A DNA stretch of 51,138 nt from Maribacter sp. Its GTDB lineage: Bacteria; Bacteroidota; Bacteroidia; Flavobacteriales; Flavobacteriaceae. The stretch is from the NCBI RefSeq assembly GCF_016744255.1, contig NZ_JADGES010000009.1, positions 1 through 51,138 of the forward strand, written 5' to 3'. The notes beneath the pieces were generated by a model. It searched no databases, was not told the DNA's origin, and worked only from the letters and a program-made list of their open reading frames with translations. Position numbers and translations under genes: made by a program. Shown piece after piece: positions 8,967 to 18,311 of this stretch. Every line of letters starts with the position of its first letter. The stretch's first letter is position 1.

Positions 8967-9893
8967 ATGAGCGAATTAAGTGTAAATCACTTACTAGGAA
9001 TAAAATATCTAAAAGAAGAGGATATTCAACTCATTTTTGAAACTGCGGATCATTTTAAAGAAGTAATTAATAGATCTATAAAAAAAGTACCTTCTTTAAG
9101 AGATATAAATATTGCTAATGTATTTTTTGAGAACAGCACTAGAACAAAACTTTCTTTTGAGTTGGCAGAGAAAAGACTATCTGCAGATGTTATTAATTTC
9201 TCTGCAGGGCAATCTTCAGTAAAAAAAGGAGAAACGTTAATAGATACGGTGAACAATATTTTATCTATGAAAGTAGATATGGTTGTTATGCGCCATCCTA
9301 ATCCTGGAGCGGGAATCTTTTTGGCAAAACATGTAAAAGCAGCCATAATAAATGCTGGTGATGGAGCACATGAACACCCAACACAAGCTTTGTTAGACAC
9401 GTTTTCTATTCGAGAAAAATTTGGAGATGTTGCAGGGAAAAATGTAGTTATAGTTGGCGATATTTTGCACTCTAGGGTAGCGCTATCTAATATATTTGCT
9501 TTAAAGCTTCTTGGGGCAAACGTTAAGGTTTGTGGTCCTAAAACTTTGATTCCAAAACATATAGCGTCGTTAGGTGTAGAAGTAGAGACTAATCTAAGAA
9601 AAGCTCTAAATTGGTGCGATGTTGCCAATATGTTGCGTATTCAGAATGAAAGATTAGATATTAGCTATTTTCCGACTACAAGAGAATATACACAGCAATA
9701 TGGAGTTAATAAATCCCTATTGAATAGTTTAGATAAAGAAATAGTAATTATGCACCCTGGTCCAATTAATCGTGGCGTAGAAATAACTAGTGACGTAGCA
9801 GATTCTAAGCAATCTATAATTCTGAATCAAGTAGAGAATGGGGTAGCCATTCGTATGGCGGTAATTTACTTATTGGCTTCAAAAATAAAATAA
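8967..9893 (+). CDS. pyrB: Aspartate carbamoyltransferase catalytic subunit
   Basis: Condenses carbamoyl phosphate with aspartate, the first committed step of pyrimidine synthesis. Its 308 residues include the carbamoyl-phosphate motif FENSTRTK at 54-61, HPTQALLD at 136-143 in the aspartate-binding region, and MHPGPINRG near the C-terminus. It follows pyrR after 3 bp and precedes a small unknown gene by 2 bp. No pyrI regulatory subunit is nearby, so this may be an unregulated trimer. Confidence 0.96.
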   Translation: MSELSVNHLLGIKYLKEEDIQLIFETADHFKEVINRSIKKVPSLRDINIANVFFENSTRTKLSFELAEKRLSADVINFSAGQSSVKKGETLIDTVNNILSMKVDMVVMRHPNPGAGIFLAKHVKAAIINAGDGAHEHPTQALLDTFSIREKFGDVAGKNVVIVGDILHSRVALSNIFALKLLGANVKVCGPKTLIPKHIASLGVEVETNLRKALNWCDVANMLRIQNERLDISYFPTTREYTQQYGVNKSLLNSLDKEIVIMHPGPINRGVEITSDVADSKQSIILNQVENGVAIRMAVIYLLASKIK

Positions 9894-9895
9894 GC

Positions 9896-10228
9896 ATGAT
9901 ACTTACTAAAGAAGGAAATACAACCATTGTATTTCAAGAAAATATAGCACTCTCTGTGTTCTTAGATAATTTGAATAAAGAGTATTCCAAAATAGATAAG
10001 GATAACATTATTGTAAATCTTTTTTCGTTCGAAGAGTTAACGGCAAATGATATTTTAGAATTTATGCAATTGTCTAATGCACATAGAGCATCTAAAAAAT
10101 CTTTTGTTTTAGTTACGGCAAAAGTGTCTTATGATGATGCTCCAGAGGAACTATGTGTGGTTCCTACAATACAAGAAGCAAAAGATATTATTGAAATGGA
10201 AGAAATAGAAAGAGATCTTGATTTGTAG
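9896..10228 (+). CDS. Conserved small protein between pyrB and rnz, unknown
   Basis: A soluble protein of 110 residues without signal or membrane segment. The alternation of hydrophobic strands and helices (TIVFQENIALSVFLDNL; DNIIVNLFSFEEL; KKSFVLVTAKV; acidic tail EMEEIERDLDL) is reminiscent of a STAS-like fold, but this is a weak visual impression. It lies 2 bp after pyrB and 3 bp before rnz, so it is surely co-translated. A job linked to RNase Z or pyrimidine control is guesswork. Confidence 0.75.
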   Translation: MILTKEGNTTIVFQENIALSVFLDNLNKEYSKIDKDNIIVNLFSFEELTANDILEFMQLSNAHRASKKSFVLVTAKVSYDDAPEELCVVPTIQEAKDIIEMEEIERDLDL

Positions 10229-10231
10229 AAG

Positions 10232-11140
10232 ATGATAAAACTAACCATACTTGGTTGTTATGCGGCTACTCCTAGAACCTTAACAAATCCTACATCTCAA
10301 TTATTAGAGATTAAAAATCATATGTTTTTAATAGATTGTGGAGAGGGGACACAGGTGCAACTTAGAAAGCATAAGATTAAATTTTCTAGAATAAATCACA
10401 TTTTTATTTCTCACTTGCATGGAGATCATTTCTTTGGGTTACCAGGGTTAGTGTCTACTTTTAGGCTATTGGGACGCGAGAAAGAATTACATGTTCATGG
10501 TCCAAAGGGAATAAAAGAAGCAATAACACTACTTTTAAAGCTAGGAGATTCTTGGACAAATTACAATCTATATTTTCATGAAATTACATCGAAGGAGTCT
10601 GTTTTAATTTATGAAGATGATAAGGTTACTGTAAGCACAATTCCATTATCGCATAGAATATATACCAATGGTTTTTTGTTTCAAGAAAAAGTGGGGCTAC
10701 GAAAATTAAATGTAGAAGCTGTCGAAAAGTATAAGGTAGACAAAGCGTATTATCAAAATATAAAAAACGGAAAAGATGTTGTTTTAGATTCGGGAGAACG
10801 TATTCCAAATTCAGAGTTATCATTAGATCCGGCTGCTCCTAAAAGTTATGCTTTTTGTAGTGATACGGCATATAAGCCAGATATTGTTCCTATAATAAAA
10901 AATGCAACGGCTTTATACCATGAGTCTACCTTTTTAGATACGGAAGGGAGTTTAGCAGTTAAAACAAAACATTCTACAGCAAAGGAAGCTGCAGAAATTG
11001 CTAAAGCTGCAGCCGTTAAAACTCTTGTTTTGGGGCATTATTCTACACGTTATAAATCTATAGATTTGTTTAAAACGGAAGCCGAAGAAATTTTTGCTAA
11101 TGTTAAGTTGGCAAAGGACGGTAGAGTGTTCGAGTTTTAA
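10232..11140 (+). CDS. rnz: Ribonuclease Z (tRNA 3' processing)
   Basis: Zinc metallo-beta-lactamase-fold endonuclease that trims the 3' trailer of pre-tRNAs. This fits a genome where the tRNA genes at the right end do not encode CCA. Length is 302. The metal motif HLHGDH is at 61-66. Other ligands are seen in the SHR region (near 137), FCSDTAY (near 210) and LGHYSTRY near 268. DCGEGTQVQLRK at 35-46 is typical of RNase Z. Confidence 0.95.
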   Translation: MIKLTILGCYAATPRTLTNPTSQLLEIKNHMFLIDCGEGTQVQLRKHKIKFSRINHIFISHLHGDHFFGLPGLVSTFRLLGREKELHVHGPKGIKEAITLLLKLGDSWTNYNLYFHEITSKESVLIYEDDKVTVSTIPLSHRIYTNGFLFQEKVGLRKLNVEAVEKYKVDKAYYQNIKNGKDVVLDSGERIPNSELSLDPAAPKSYAFCSDTAYKPDIVPIIKNATALYHESTFLDTEGSLAVKTKHSTAKEAAEIAKAAAVKTLVLGHYSTRYKSIDLFKTEAEEIFANVKLAKDGRVFEF

Positions 11141-11218
11141 TATAAATATCAGTTCTAATTTTTTCATTGTCCTATCTTTTGTAGACCTTTGTGTATCTTG
11201 TAAAAAGATTAAATAACT

Positions 11219-11866
11219 ATGCAAAAAGACTTAGGTAATTATAGAAAATCATACGAAAAGAGTGCACTTGAGGAGGGTTCTATTTCAGATAATCCGATGG
11301 AGGTTTTTCAGAAATGGTTTTATGAAGTAGAAGAATCTAAAGGAGTTGATGAGGCTAATGCAATGACAGTATCAACTGTTGGGTTTGATGGTTACCCGAA
11401 AAATAGAGTGGTACTTTTAAAAAAGTATACGTATGAGGGTTTTATTTTTTATACCAATTACAATAGTGAAAAAGGGAAAGCAATCTCTAATAACCCTAAT
11501 GTGTGTTTATCTTTCTTTTGGCCTAATTTAGAACGTCAAATAATTATTAAAGGCAAGGCAGAAAAGATAGCAGAAAACTTATCGGATGGTTATTTTGAGT
11601 CTCGCCCAGACGGTAGTAAGTTGGGAGCTATTGTATCAGAACAAAGTAGTGTTATTGCTTCTAGAGAAGTGTTAGAAAATGATTTAAAAAATCTAGAGGA
11701 AGAATATAAAAACAAAGAAATTAATCGCCCGGAACATTGGGGTGGCTATATAGTTAAACCAGTTTCCATGGAATTTTGGCAAGGAAGGCCTAATAGGCTA
11801 CACGACAGAATACGTTTTGAGTTGCAAGAAGATTTTAATTGGAAAATAGACCGCCTAGCTCCATAA
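11219..11866 (+). CDS. pdxH: Pyridoxamine 5'-phosphate oxidase
   Basis: FMN flavoprotein making pyridoxal 5'-phosphate from PNP/PMP. It has 215 residues, the usual length. Family motifs visible are PKNRVVLLKKY near 59, FYTNYNSEKGK near 76, VSEQSSVI near 140, and the C-terminal signature EFWQGRPNRLHDRI near 187. It stands alone, 78 bp after rnz and before the polyphosphate genes. Confidence 0.95.
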   Translation: MQKDLGNYRKSYEKSALEEGSISDNPMEVFQKWFYEVEESKGVDEANAMTVSTVGFDGYPKNRVVLLKKYTYEGFIFYTNYNSEKGKAISNNPNVCLSFFWPNLERQIIIKGKAEKIAENLSDGYFESRPDGSKLGAIVSEQSSVIASREVLENDLKNLEEEYKNKEINRPEHWGGYIVKPVSMEFWQGRPNRLHDRIRFELQEDFNWKIDRLAP

Positions 11867-11942
11867 TAGATTTAGAAAAGGTTTTGTGTATTTTATATGT
11901 TGTCCAGTGATATTTTCAGAATCCAAATAAATATATCTATAG

Positions 11943-12431
11943 ATGAAGCATCTTATTTTAGTTAGACACGGAAAATCTTCTTGGGAATATTCTGTAAATG
12001 ATATCGATAGGCCATTGAAGGAGAGAGGTGTTAATGATGCTTTTTTGGTGAGCGATATGCTGAGTAAGCAGAATCTAGAAATAGATTTTAGTTTTTCTAG
12101 CCCAGCGAATAGAGCTTTGCATACGGGAATGATTTTTCTAAGGCAATTAGGGATTGGTTTTTCTAAATTTCAGATAACCAATGATTTGTATGATTTTTCT
12201 GGAGAAAGCACAATATCATTCATTAAAAACCTAGATAATAAATTAAATACGGTATTAATTTTTGGGCATAATTATGCCTTTACGCATATTGCTAATTCTT
12301 TAGGAAATACCTATATTGATAACGTTCCAACGAGTGGGTTGGTACATTTAAGTTTTAATGAAGATAGTTGGTCTTGTATAACAAAAGGGCTAACAAAACA
12401 AATTTTTTCCCCAAAGCAATTAAAAGTATGA
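11943..12431 (+). CDS. sixA: SixA-type histidine phosphatase
   Basis: Small branch-1 histidine phosphatase, 162 residues. The catalytic RHG motif is at 8-10 (LVRHGKSSW), with a second His in FGHNYAF near 103. E. coli SixA dephosphorylates histidine phosphotransfer or PTS proteins; the substrate here is unknown. The TGA stop overlaps the ppk1 ATG in ATGA, implying translational coupling and a link with polyphosphate metabolism (inference). Confidence 0.85.
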   Translation: MKHLILVRHGKSSWEYSVNDIDRPLKERGVNDAFLVSDMLSKQNLEIDFSFSSPANRALHTGMIFLRQLGIGFSKFQITNDLYDFSGESTISFIKNLDNKLNTVLIFGHNYAFTHIANSLGNTYIDNVPTSGLVHLSFNEDSWSCITKGLTKQIFSPKQLKV

Positions 12432-14494
12432 TAAAAAATAAGAATCAATATATAAATAGAGAAATTAGTTGGTTGTTATTTAATGAGCGTGTGTTGCAAG
12501 AAAGTGCAGACCCTAAGGTTCCATTAATTGAAAGAATGCGATTTTTAGGTATTTTTTCTAATAACTTAGACGAATTTTTTAAAGTAAGATACGCAACCGT
12601 TAAGAGAATTTTTGAAGCAGGTAAAAAAGGAAAAAGTGTTCTTGGTGGACAAATAGCCAAAGATTTATTAGAAGAGATAACCAAGACAGTTATTTACCAG
12701 CAAACTAAAAGCCTTGGTATTCTTAAAAAGGTACAGGAAGAATTAGAAAAGCAGCATATTTTTGTTTTAAAGGAAACGGAGCTTAATGATAACCAAAAAG
12801 AGTTCGCTAAGGAATACTTTGTTCAAAAGGTTAGCCCGCAATTAATGACTATCATTTTAAGTGATGCTAATAAGTTTCCTACATTAAAAGATACAGCTGC
12901 TTATTTGGCGGTGAAAATGTTACTTAAAGAAGAAGATGGCGTTAAAATAAAAAGATTTGCTTTAATAGAGATCCCTAAAGGAATAGATCGTTTTGTAGTG
13001 CTCCCGAAAGAAGGAGAAAATGATTATATCATCATATTAGATGATTTAATTAGGTTCTGTTTAGATAGTATTTTTACCATGTTCGATTATGAGGCAATTT
13101 CGGCTCACATGATTAAGATAACAAGAGATGCGGAGTTAGATATTGATAATGACTTAAGTAAAAGTTTTATAGAGAAAATATCTTCTAGCGTAGAGCATCG
13201 AAAAATTAGTGATCCTGTACGTTTCGTTTATGATAAAAGTATAGGAGATGATACGTTGTCTTACTTAAAAGAAAAGATGGAAGTAGAAGACACAGATAGT
13301 GTTATTCCAGGAGGCCGTTATCATAATAGAAGAGATTATATGGGTTTTCCTAGTTTAGGAAGACAAGATTTACTTTACGATAAAATTACACCATTACCAA
13401 TAAAAGGGCTTAATACAGAGGGAAGCATATTAGATTCCATTGCTAAAAAAGACTATTTACAATATACGCCTTACCATACTTTTTCTTATATCATTAAATT
13501 TTTAAGAGAAGCAGCGCTAGATCCAAAAGTAAAATCCATAAAGATTACAGTGTATAGATTGGCTAGCAATTCTCAAGTAGCAGCTTCTTTAATTAATGCG
13601 GTAAAAAATGGAAAACAAGTTACGGTTCAGATAGAGTTGCAAGCTCGTTTTGATGAGCAAGCAAACATTGAATATGCGGAGCAATTACAAGCAGAAGGAG
13701 TGAAATTAATTTTTGGTGTTCCTGGGTTAAAAGTGCACAGTAAAATATGTCTTGTAGAACGCGAAGAAGAGGAAGGAATAAAGCGCTATGGATTTATTAG
13801 TACGGGTAATTTTAATGAATCTACGGCCAAAATCTATACAGATTATACATTGTTCACGGCACACGATGGTATTTTAAAAGAACTAAATAAAGTTTTCGAT
13901 TTTTTTGAAACTACCTATAAAATAAATAAGTACAAGCATTTAATAGTGTCCCCTCATTATACAAAGAGTACATTTTTAAAACTTATTGATGAAGAAATAG
14001 GGCATGCCAAATTGGGTAAAGATGCTTATATTAAAATAAAGATGAACAGTTTTACCTCTTATAAAATGATAGATAAGTTGTACGAGGCGAGTAACGCAGG
14101 AGTAAAAATACAGCTTATTATTAGGGGGATATGTTGTCTTATTCCAGGAGTTAAAGGAATGAGTGAAAATATAGAGGCTATAAGTGTAGTAGATAAATTT
14201 TTAGAGCATGCTAGGGTATTCGTTTTTGGTAACAATGGCGATTCTAAAGTGTATATATCTTCTGCAGATTGGATGACTCGTAATCTAGATAATAGAGTAG
14301 AAGTGGGCTGCCCTATTTATGATGAGGAAATTAAAAAAGAGATATTAGATACTTTTGATATTTCTTGGAATGATAGTGCGAAAGCACGCTTGTTTTCAGA
14401 TAAGCAAGATAATGCATATAAGGTAAATAGTGATGAGTCTAGTCGGTCTCAATTTGCTAGTTATACTTATTATTTAGATAAGTTGAATTCTTAA
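12428..14494 (+). CDS. ppk1: Polyphosphate kinase 1
   Basis: Makes polyphosphate reversibly from ATP. I chose the ATG at 12428, which overlaps the sixA stop (ATGA), instead of an in-frame ATG at 12368 inside sixA. This gives 688 residues, normal for PPK1, beginning MIKNKNQYINREISWLLFNE. The autophosphorylated His is His437 in LKVHSKICL, and FISTGNFNESTAKIYTDY follows. The second phospholipase-D-like domain includes LIIRGICCLIPG. ppx follows after 11 bp. Confidence 0.95.
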   Translation: MIKNKNQYINREISWLLFNERVLQESADPKVPLIERMRFLGIFSNNLDEFFKVRYATVKRIFEAGKKGKSVLGGQIAKDLLEEITKTVIYQQTKSLGILKKVQEELEKQHIFVLKETELNDNQKEFAKEYFVQKVSPQLMTIILSDANKFPTLKDTAAYLAVKMLLKEEDGVKIKRFALIEIPKGIDRFVVLPKEGENDYIIILDDLIRFCLDSIFTMFDYEAISAHMIKITRDAELDIDNDLSKSFIEKISSSVEHRKISDPVRFVYDKSIGDDTLSYLKEKMEVEDTDSVIPGGRYHNRRDYMGFPSLGRQDLLYDKITPLPIKGLNTEGSILDSIAKKDYLQYTPYHTFSYIIKFLREAALDPKVKSIKITVYRLASNSQVAASLINAVKNGKQVTVQIELQARFDEQANIEYAEQLQAEGVKLIFGVPGLKVHSKICLVEREEEEGIKRYGFISTGNFNESTAKIYTDYTLFTAHDGILKELNKVFDFFETTYKINKYKHLIVSPHYTKSTFLKLIDEEIGHAKLGKDAYIKIKMNSFTSYKMIDKLYEASNAGVKIQLIIRGICCLIPGVKGMSENIEAISVVDKFLEHARVFVFGNNGDSKVYISSADWMTRNLDNRVEVGCPIYDEEIKKEILDTFDISWNDSAKARLFSDKQDNAYKVNSDESSRSQFASYTYYLDKLNS

Positions 14495-14505
14495 AAAGAG
14501 AAAGA

Positions 14506-15399
14506 TTGAAGGTTAGAAAATTTGCAGCAATAGATATAGGTTCTAATGCTATTCGTTTGTTAACTCATAATGTTATTGAGGAAAAAGGAAAAAAAACGCA
14601 GTTTAGAAAGAGTGCGCTGATTCGTGTTGCGGTTCGTTTAGGTGAGGATTCTTTTACTTTAGGGCAAATTTCAGAAAAGAATGTAGATAGAATGGTGAAA
14701 TCCATGAAAGCTTTTAAGTTGTTAATGGAAGTTGCTGGTGTAGAAGAGTATAGAGCCTGTGCTACTTCTGCTATGCGAGAAGCTAAAAATGGGCAAGAAA
14801 TAATAAATAAGATTAAAAAAGAAGCCAATATATCTATAGACTTAATAGATGGTAAAGAGGAAGCTAAGATAATAGCTTCGACAGATTTAAAAGATGTAAT
14901 TAAAGAGGATCAGTCGTATTTGTACATAGATGTTGGTGGTGGTAGTACCGAGTTCACCATATTTACAAAAGGTAAAATTAAAATTTCTAAATCTTTTAAA
15001 TTAGGTACGGTACGTTTGCTTAACGATATGGTTGGTGAAGATTTGTGGAATGATTTGCAGTCTTGGATTAAAACAAATACAGAAGGCTTATCTAAACTTT
15101 CTATAATAGGTTCCGGCGGGAATATAAACAAGTTGCATAAAATGTCTGGAAGAAAAGAAGGGCAGGCACTTTCTTGTATATGGCTGAATGCACAATATCA
15201 TTTTCTAGATAGTTTATGTTATGATGATCGTATATCAGAGTTGGGTTTAAACCCAGATAGGGCAGATGTAATTATACCAGCCACACGTATCTTTCTTTCC
15301 GCTGCAAAATGGAGTGGCGCTAAGAAAATATACGTACCTAAAATAGGACTATCAGATGGTATTATAAAAACTTTGTATAATTCTAAGAAGAAAAGGTAA
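14506..15399 (+). CDS. ppx: Exopolyphosphatase, Ppx/GppA family
   Basis: ASKHA-fold phosphatase that releases phosphate from polyphosphate or converts pppGpp to ppGpp. Its 297 residues make it a short, catalytic-core form without the C-terminal HD-like domain of E. coli Ppx. Motifs: AAIDIGSNAIRLL at 7-19, DVGGGSTEF near 144-152, and IGSGGNINKL near 201. The start is TTG at 14506; no in-frame ATG exists before the conserved DIGSN. It sits 11 bp after ppk1, so synthesis and breakdown are in one unit. Confidence 0.9.
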   Translation: MKVRKFAAIDIGSNAIRLLTHNVIEEKGKKTQFRKSALIRVAVRLGEDSFTLGQISEKNVDRMVKSMKAFKLLMEVAGVEEYRACATSAMREAKNGQEIINKIKKEANISIDLIDGKEEAKIIASTDLKDVIKEDQSYLYIDVGGGSTEFTIFTKGKIKISKSFKLGTVRLLNDMVGEDLWNDLQSWIKTNTEGLSKLSIIGSGGNINKLHKMSGRKEGQALSCIWLNAQYHFLDSLCYDDRISELGLNPDRADVIIPATRIFLSAAKWSGAKKIYVPKIGLSDGIIKTLYNSKKKR

Positions 15400-15406
15400 G
15401 GGTGTA

Positions 15407-15988
15407 TTACCCATGAACCGTTTCTTTTGTGCCTAGATTTTTCATTATTTCGGCTTCATAAATAAGTAGGTCTTCCCATTTTTTATTTACTTCTTCGGTT
15501 TCCCCATATTGTCTTGCGAACTTTAGGAACATGGTATAGTGTCCTGCTTCACTTACCATTAATTTATGGTAAAATTCGGCCAGTTCTTTATCTTCTAATT
15601 CTTCCGATAAAAGTCTAAAACGTTCGCAGCTTCTGGCTTCAATTAAAGCAGCGTATAGTAGTCTGTGTACTAATTGTGTAGTACGGCTGCCTCCTTTTGG
15701 GAAAAACTTTATCAAAGCTAGAACGTATTGATCCTTGCGGTCTCTTCCTAGTGTTTTTCCGCGAGCAATAATACGGTCGTGTACCATTTTAAAGTGACCC
15801 ATTTCTTCTCTAGAAAGAGCAATCATTTCTTTTATTAGTTCGGTATATTCAGGGAAAGAAACGATTAAAGATATAGCGGTGCTTGCTGCTTTTTGCTCAC
15901 AATAAGCATGGTCGGTTAATATCTCGTCAATATTTTTTTCTACTATATTAACCCATCTTGGGTCTGTTGGTAATTTTAGTCCTAGCAT
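15407..15988 (-). CDS. miaE: tRNA-(ms2io6A)-hydroxylase MiaE-like
   Basis: Di-iron ferritin-like monooxygenase that hydroxylates ms2i6A37 in tRNA. The start is ATG at 15988 (MLGLKLPTDPRWV); an upstream TTG would add two residues. The resulting 193 residues carry ferritin-like iron ligands: HAYCEQKAAS near 31, REEMGHFKMVHDR near 68-80, EARSCERFRLL near 120 and SEAGHYTMFLKFAR near 151. It converges with ppx, with only 7 bp between the stop codons. Confidence 0.9.
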   Translation of the reverse strand: MLGLKLPTDPRWVNIVEKNIDEILTDHAYCEQKAASTAISLIVSFPEYTELIKEMIALSREEMGHFKMVHDRIIARGKTLGRDRKDQYVLALIKFFPKGGSRTTQLVHRLLYAALIEARSCERFRLLSEELEDKELAEFYHKLMVSEAGHYTMFLKFARQYGETEEVNKKWEDLLIYEAEIMKNLGTKETVHG

Positions 15989-16066
15989 AATCAATAATGG
16001 TATTTAATAAATGTACAGGAAAAGACTCTATTTTAAAACTGTAAAGTTACTTTTAGAATAATATGG

Positions 16067-17869
16067 TTAGTTAATATCCATATCAAATTCTTGACGTAAA
16101 AAGTCAACTACAGGGTTTTTTTGCCTTAATTTTTCGTATTTCTCTGCTGGGGTAAATGCAAATTTTGTTTCTGTAGTTTCGTTAACCGTAATCTTTAATT
16201 CAATGAAGTAATTATTTAATCTCTTTTTTAGATGCTCCATGAGTTCGTATTGCTCGCGCTCTACTTCTTTTTTCATTGTATCATTCGGCAACTCAATCCA
16301 GATGGTGGTTTCGTTTCTTAGTTTAGGAGTGTCTGCATTTAAATTGGAGGCTAATATTTTTTGTCCTTTTGCATCAATTACTTCTACGAATTCTGCCCAT
16401 AGTTTTTGCATTTTTTCTTCCGGAAAAATATCTCTAGGTAATTCTGCCTCATCAATTGTATTATCCTTTCTATTTAGCTCATGCTCTTTTTTGGCTTTAA
16501 GGCTAGAAATGGATAAACCAGAAACTCTTTTTATAGGATTTTTTAAGTCTAATTTTTTATTTACAGTAGGAGTATTTACTTTAGGAATATGCTCTTCTGC
16601 TGCGTTAGTTACATTAGGAGTAATTGCTGTTTCTTTTGGGGTAACATTAGTCTCTGTAGGAGTTGTTTTTTCTTCCTCTAATTCAGAGGTTATCTCACTT
16701 TTTACTGTTTTAGGAGAAGAACCATTACTTTTAGCACGAAAAAAGGAAGCAGGAGCAATAAACTCGATGGTTTTATTGTGTAATGCTACGGATTCAGGAT
16801 TTTTTTTTTCTCCATCAAAATTGATAGAGGATAATTTCATTAGAGTAAGTTCTACTAGTAACCGCTGATTTTTACTGGTTTTATACTTTAAATCACAATC
16901 ATTAGCAATATCTAATGCTTGTAGTAAAAAGGAACTCGATGCCTTTTGCGATTGCTCTAGGTACTTCTTTTTAGTAACTTCCCCTACTTCTAACAAGGCA
17001 ATAGTTTGTTGGTGTTGACAGACCATTAAATCTCTAAAATGTGAAGCTAAACCACTTATAAAATGATGGCCATCAAAACCTAAAGCTAGTGTTTTGTTAA
17101 ACAAAACAAGGGTTTGCGGAATGTTGTGTTCTAATATATAATCGGTAGCAGAAAAGTAGGTGTCGTAATCTAATACGTTTAAATTTTCTGTAACGGCCTT
17201 TCTTGTTAATGTGTTTCCAGAGAAACTTACTACACGATCAAATATAGAAAGAGCATCTCTCATGGCTCCATCAGCTTTCTGAGCAATTATATGTAGCGCT
17301 TCTTCTTCTGCAGTAATACCTTGGTTTTCGGCTATATATTTTAAATATTCAGCAGCATCTTTAACGGTAATGCGTTTAAAATCGAATATTTGGCAACGAG
17401 ACAAAATCGTTGGTATTATTTTGTGTTTTTCGGTAGTTGCTAGAATAAAAATAGCATGCTTGGGTGGCTCTTCTAGAGTTTTAAGAAAAGCATTAAACGC
17501 AGATTGCGAAAGCATGTGTACTTCATCAATAATATAAACTTTATATTTTCCAACCTGTGGAGGGATACGTACTTGGTCAATAAGGCTACGTATATCATCA
17601 ACAGAGTTGTTAGATGCTGCATCTAGTTCAAAAATATTAAAAGCAAAATCTTCATCTGCTTTTTGGTTGTCGTCTTGGTTAATTTGTTTGGCTAATATTC
17701 TAGCACAAGTAGTTTTACCAACACCTCTAGGTCCGCAAAAAAGTAAAGCTTGGGCTAGATGGTTACTTTCTATAGCATGCAGCAAAGTATTGGTTATAGC
17801 TTGCTGGCCCACTACATCTTTAAATGTTTTAGGTCTATACTTACGTGCTGATACTATAAAGGGTTCCAA
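16067..17869 (-). CDS. dnaX: DNA polymerase III subunit gamma/tau
   Basis: Clamp-loader ATPase. Its 600 residues include Walker A GPRGVGKT at 46-53, IIDEVHML near 113-120, LEEPP at 132-136 and the ATTEKHKI sensor region, then a Thr/Glu-rich hinge and a C-terminal tau-like domain. The Cys4 zinc module normally found between Walker A and ELDAASNN is replaced by the short acidic stretch QDDNQKADEDFAFNIF with no cysteine. The gene is divergent from rnpB. I see no clear frameshift slippery site for making a separate gamma. Confidence 0.94.
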   Translation of the reverse strand: MEPFIVSARKYRPKTFKDVVGQQAITNTLLHAIESNHLAQALLFCGPRGVGKTTCARILAKQINQDDNQKADEDFAFNIFELDAASNNSVDDIRSLIDQVRIPPQVGKYKVYIIDEVHMLSQSAFNAFLKTLEEPPKHAIFILATTEKHKIIPTILSRCQIFDFKRITVKDAAEYLKYIAENQGITAEEEALHIIAQKADGAMRDALSIFDRVVSFSGNTLTRKAVTENLNVLDYDTYFSATDYILEHNIPQTLVLFNKTLALGFDGHHFISGLASHFRDLMVCQHQQTIALLEVGEVTKKKYLEQSQKASSSFLLQALDIANDCDLKYKTSKNQRLLVELTLMKLSSINFDGEKKNPESVALHNKTIEFIAPASFFRAKSNGSSPKTVKSEITSELEEEKTTPTETNVTPKETAITPNVTNAAEEHIPKVNTPTVNKKLDLKNPIKRVSGLSISSLKAKKEHELNRKDNTIDEAELPRDIFPEEKMQKLWAEFVEVIDAKGQKILASNLNADTPKLRNETTIWIELPNDTMKKEVEREQYELMEHLKKRLNNYFIELKITVNETTETKFAFTPAEKYEKLRQKNPVVDFLRQEFDMDIN

Positions 17870-17988
17870 ATACTATTTTTTATTAAATTATGCTACTCTA
17901 TCAAAGTGCGAATTACAAATATAAAAATAGCTGTAGATTTTGTGCTTCATTTAAGTAATAATAGCAACATATTTATCAACAATTGAGT

Positions 17989-17996
17989 TACATTTG
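17989..17996 (+). promoter_or_regulatory. Promoter -7 box for rnpB
   Basis: TACATTTG matches TAnnTTTG and ends 5 bp before the predicted RNA 5' end at 18002. No TTTG is present at the -33 spacing. Confidence 0.55.
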
Positions 17997-18001
17997 TCCC
18001 C

Positions 18002-18309
18002 AAGCAGGTCTCCTTATCGCTGTTCGCCTTGTGTGAAGAGAGGAAAGTCCGGACACCATAGTGCAGTATAGCGGGTAACACCCGTCTCCCAATTTATTGG
18101 GACGGACAAGTGCAACAGAAAGTATGTACAGGTAATGCTGTAGTGAAACCAGGTAAACTCTATACGGTGAAACGTCACGTAAATCAGTGTTCGAGGGCAG
18201 CACGTCCGAGCTGAAGGGTAGGCGGTTAGAGCCTTTGGGTAACCACTGGCCTAGATAAATGATAAGGATTTGTTTTATACAAAGACAGAATCCGGCTTAT
18301 GACCTGCTT
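18002..18309 (+). ncRNA. rnpB: RNase P RNA (bacterial class A)
   Basis: Catalytic RNA of RNase P, which cleaves the 5' leader of pre-tRNAs. Signatures are the P4 strand GAGGAAAGTCCGGACACC at 18040-18057, AGTGCAACAGAAAG near 18109, the GGTGAAACG region near 18166, and the 3' part GGCCTAGATAAATGA then ACAGAATCCGGCTTATGACC. The outer helix P1 is AAGCAGGTC (18002-18010) with GACCTGCTT (18301-18309), followed by a T-run that ends transcription. The length of about 308 nt is slightly below E. coli. The 3' end lies only 2 bp from the stop codon of the oppositely oriented cytochrome gene. Confidence 0.95.
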
Positions 18310-18311
18310 TT

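Noticed and set aside
12368-12427. Upstream ATG for ppk1
   Set aside because: It would place 20 codons inside sixA; the ATGA overlap start at 12428 gives the standard PPK1 N-terminus.
17988-18203. 71-codon minus-strand frame
   Set aside because: It lies wholly inside rnpB on the opposite strand; the RNA signatures explain the sequence.
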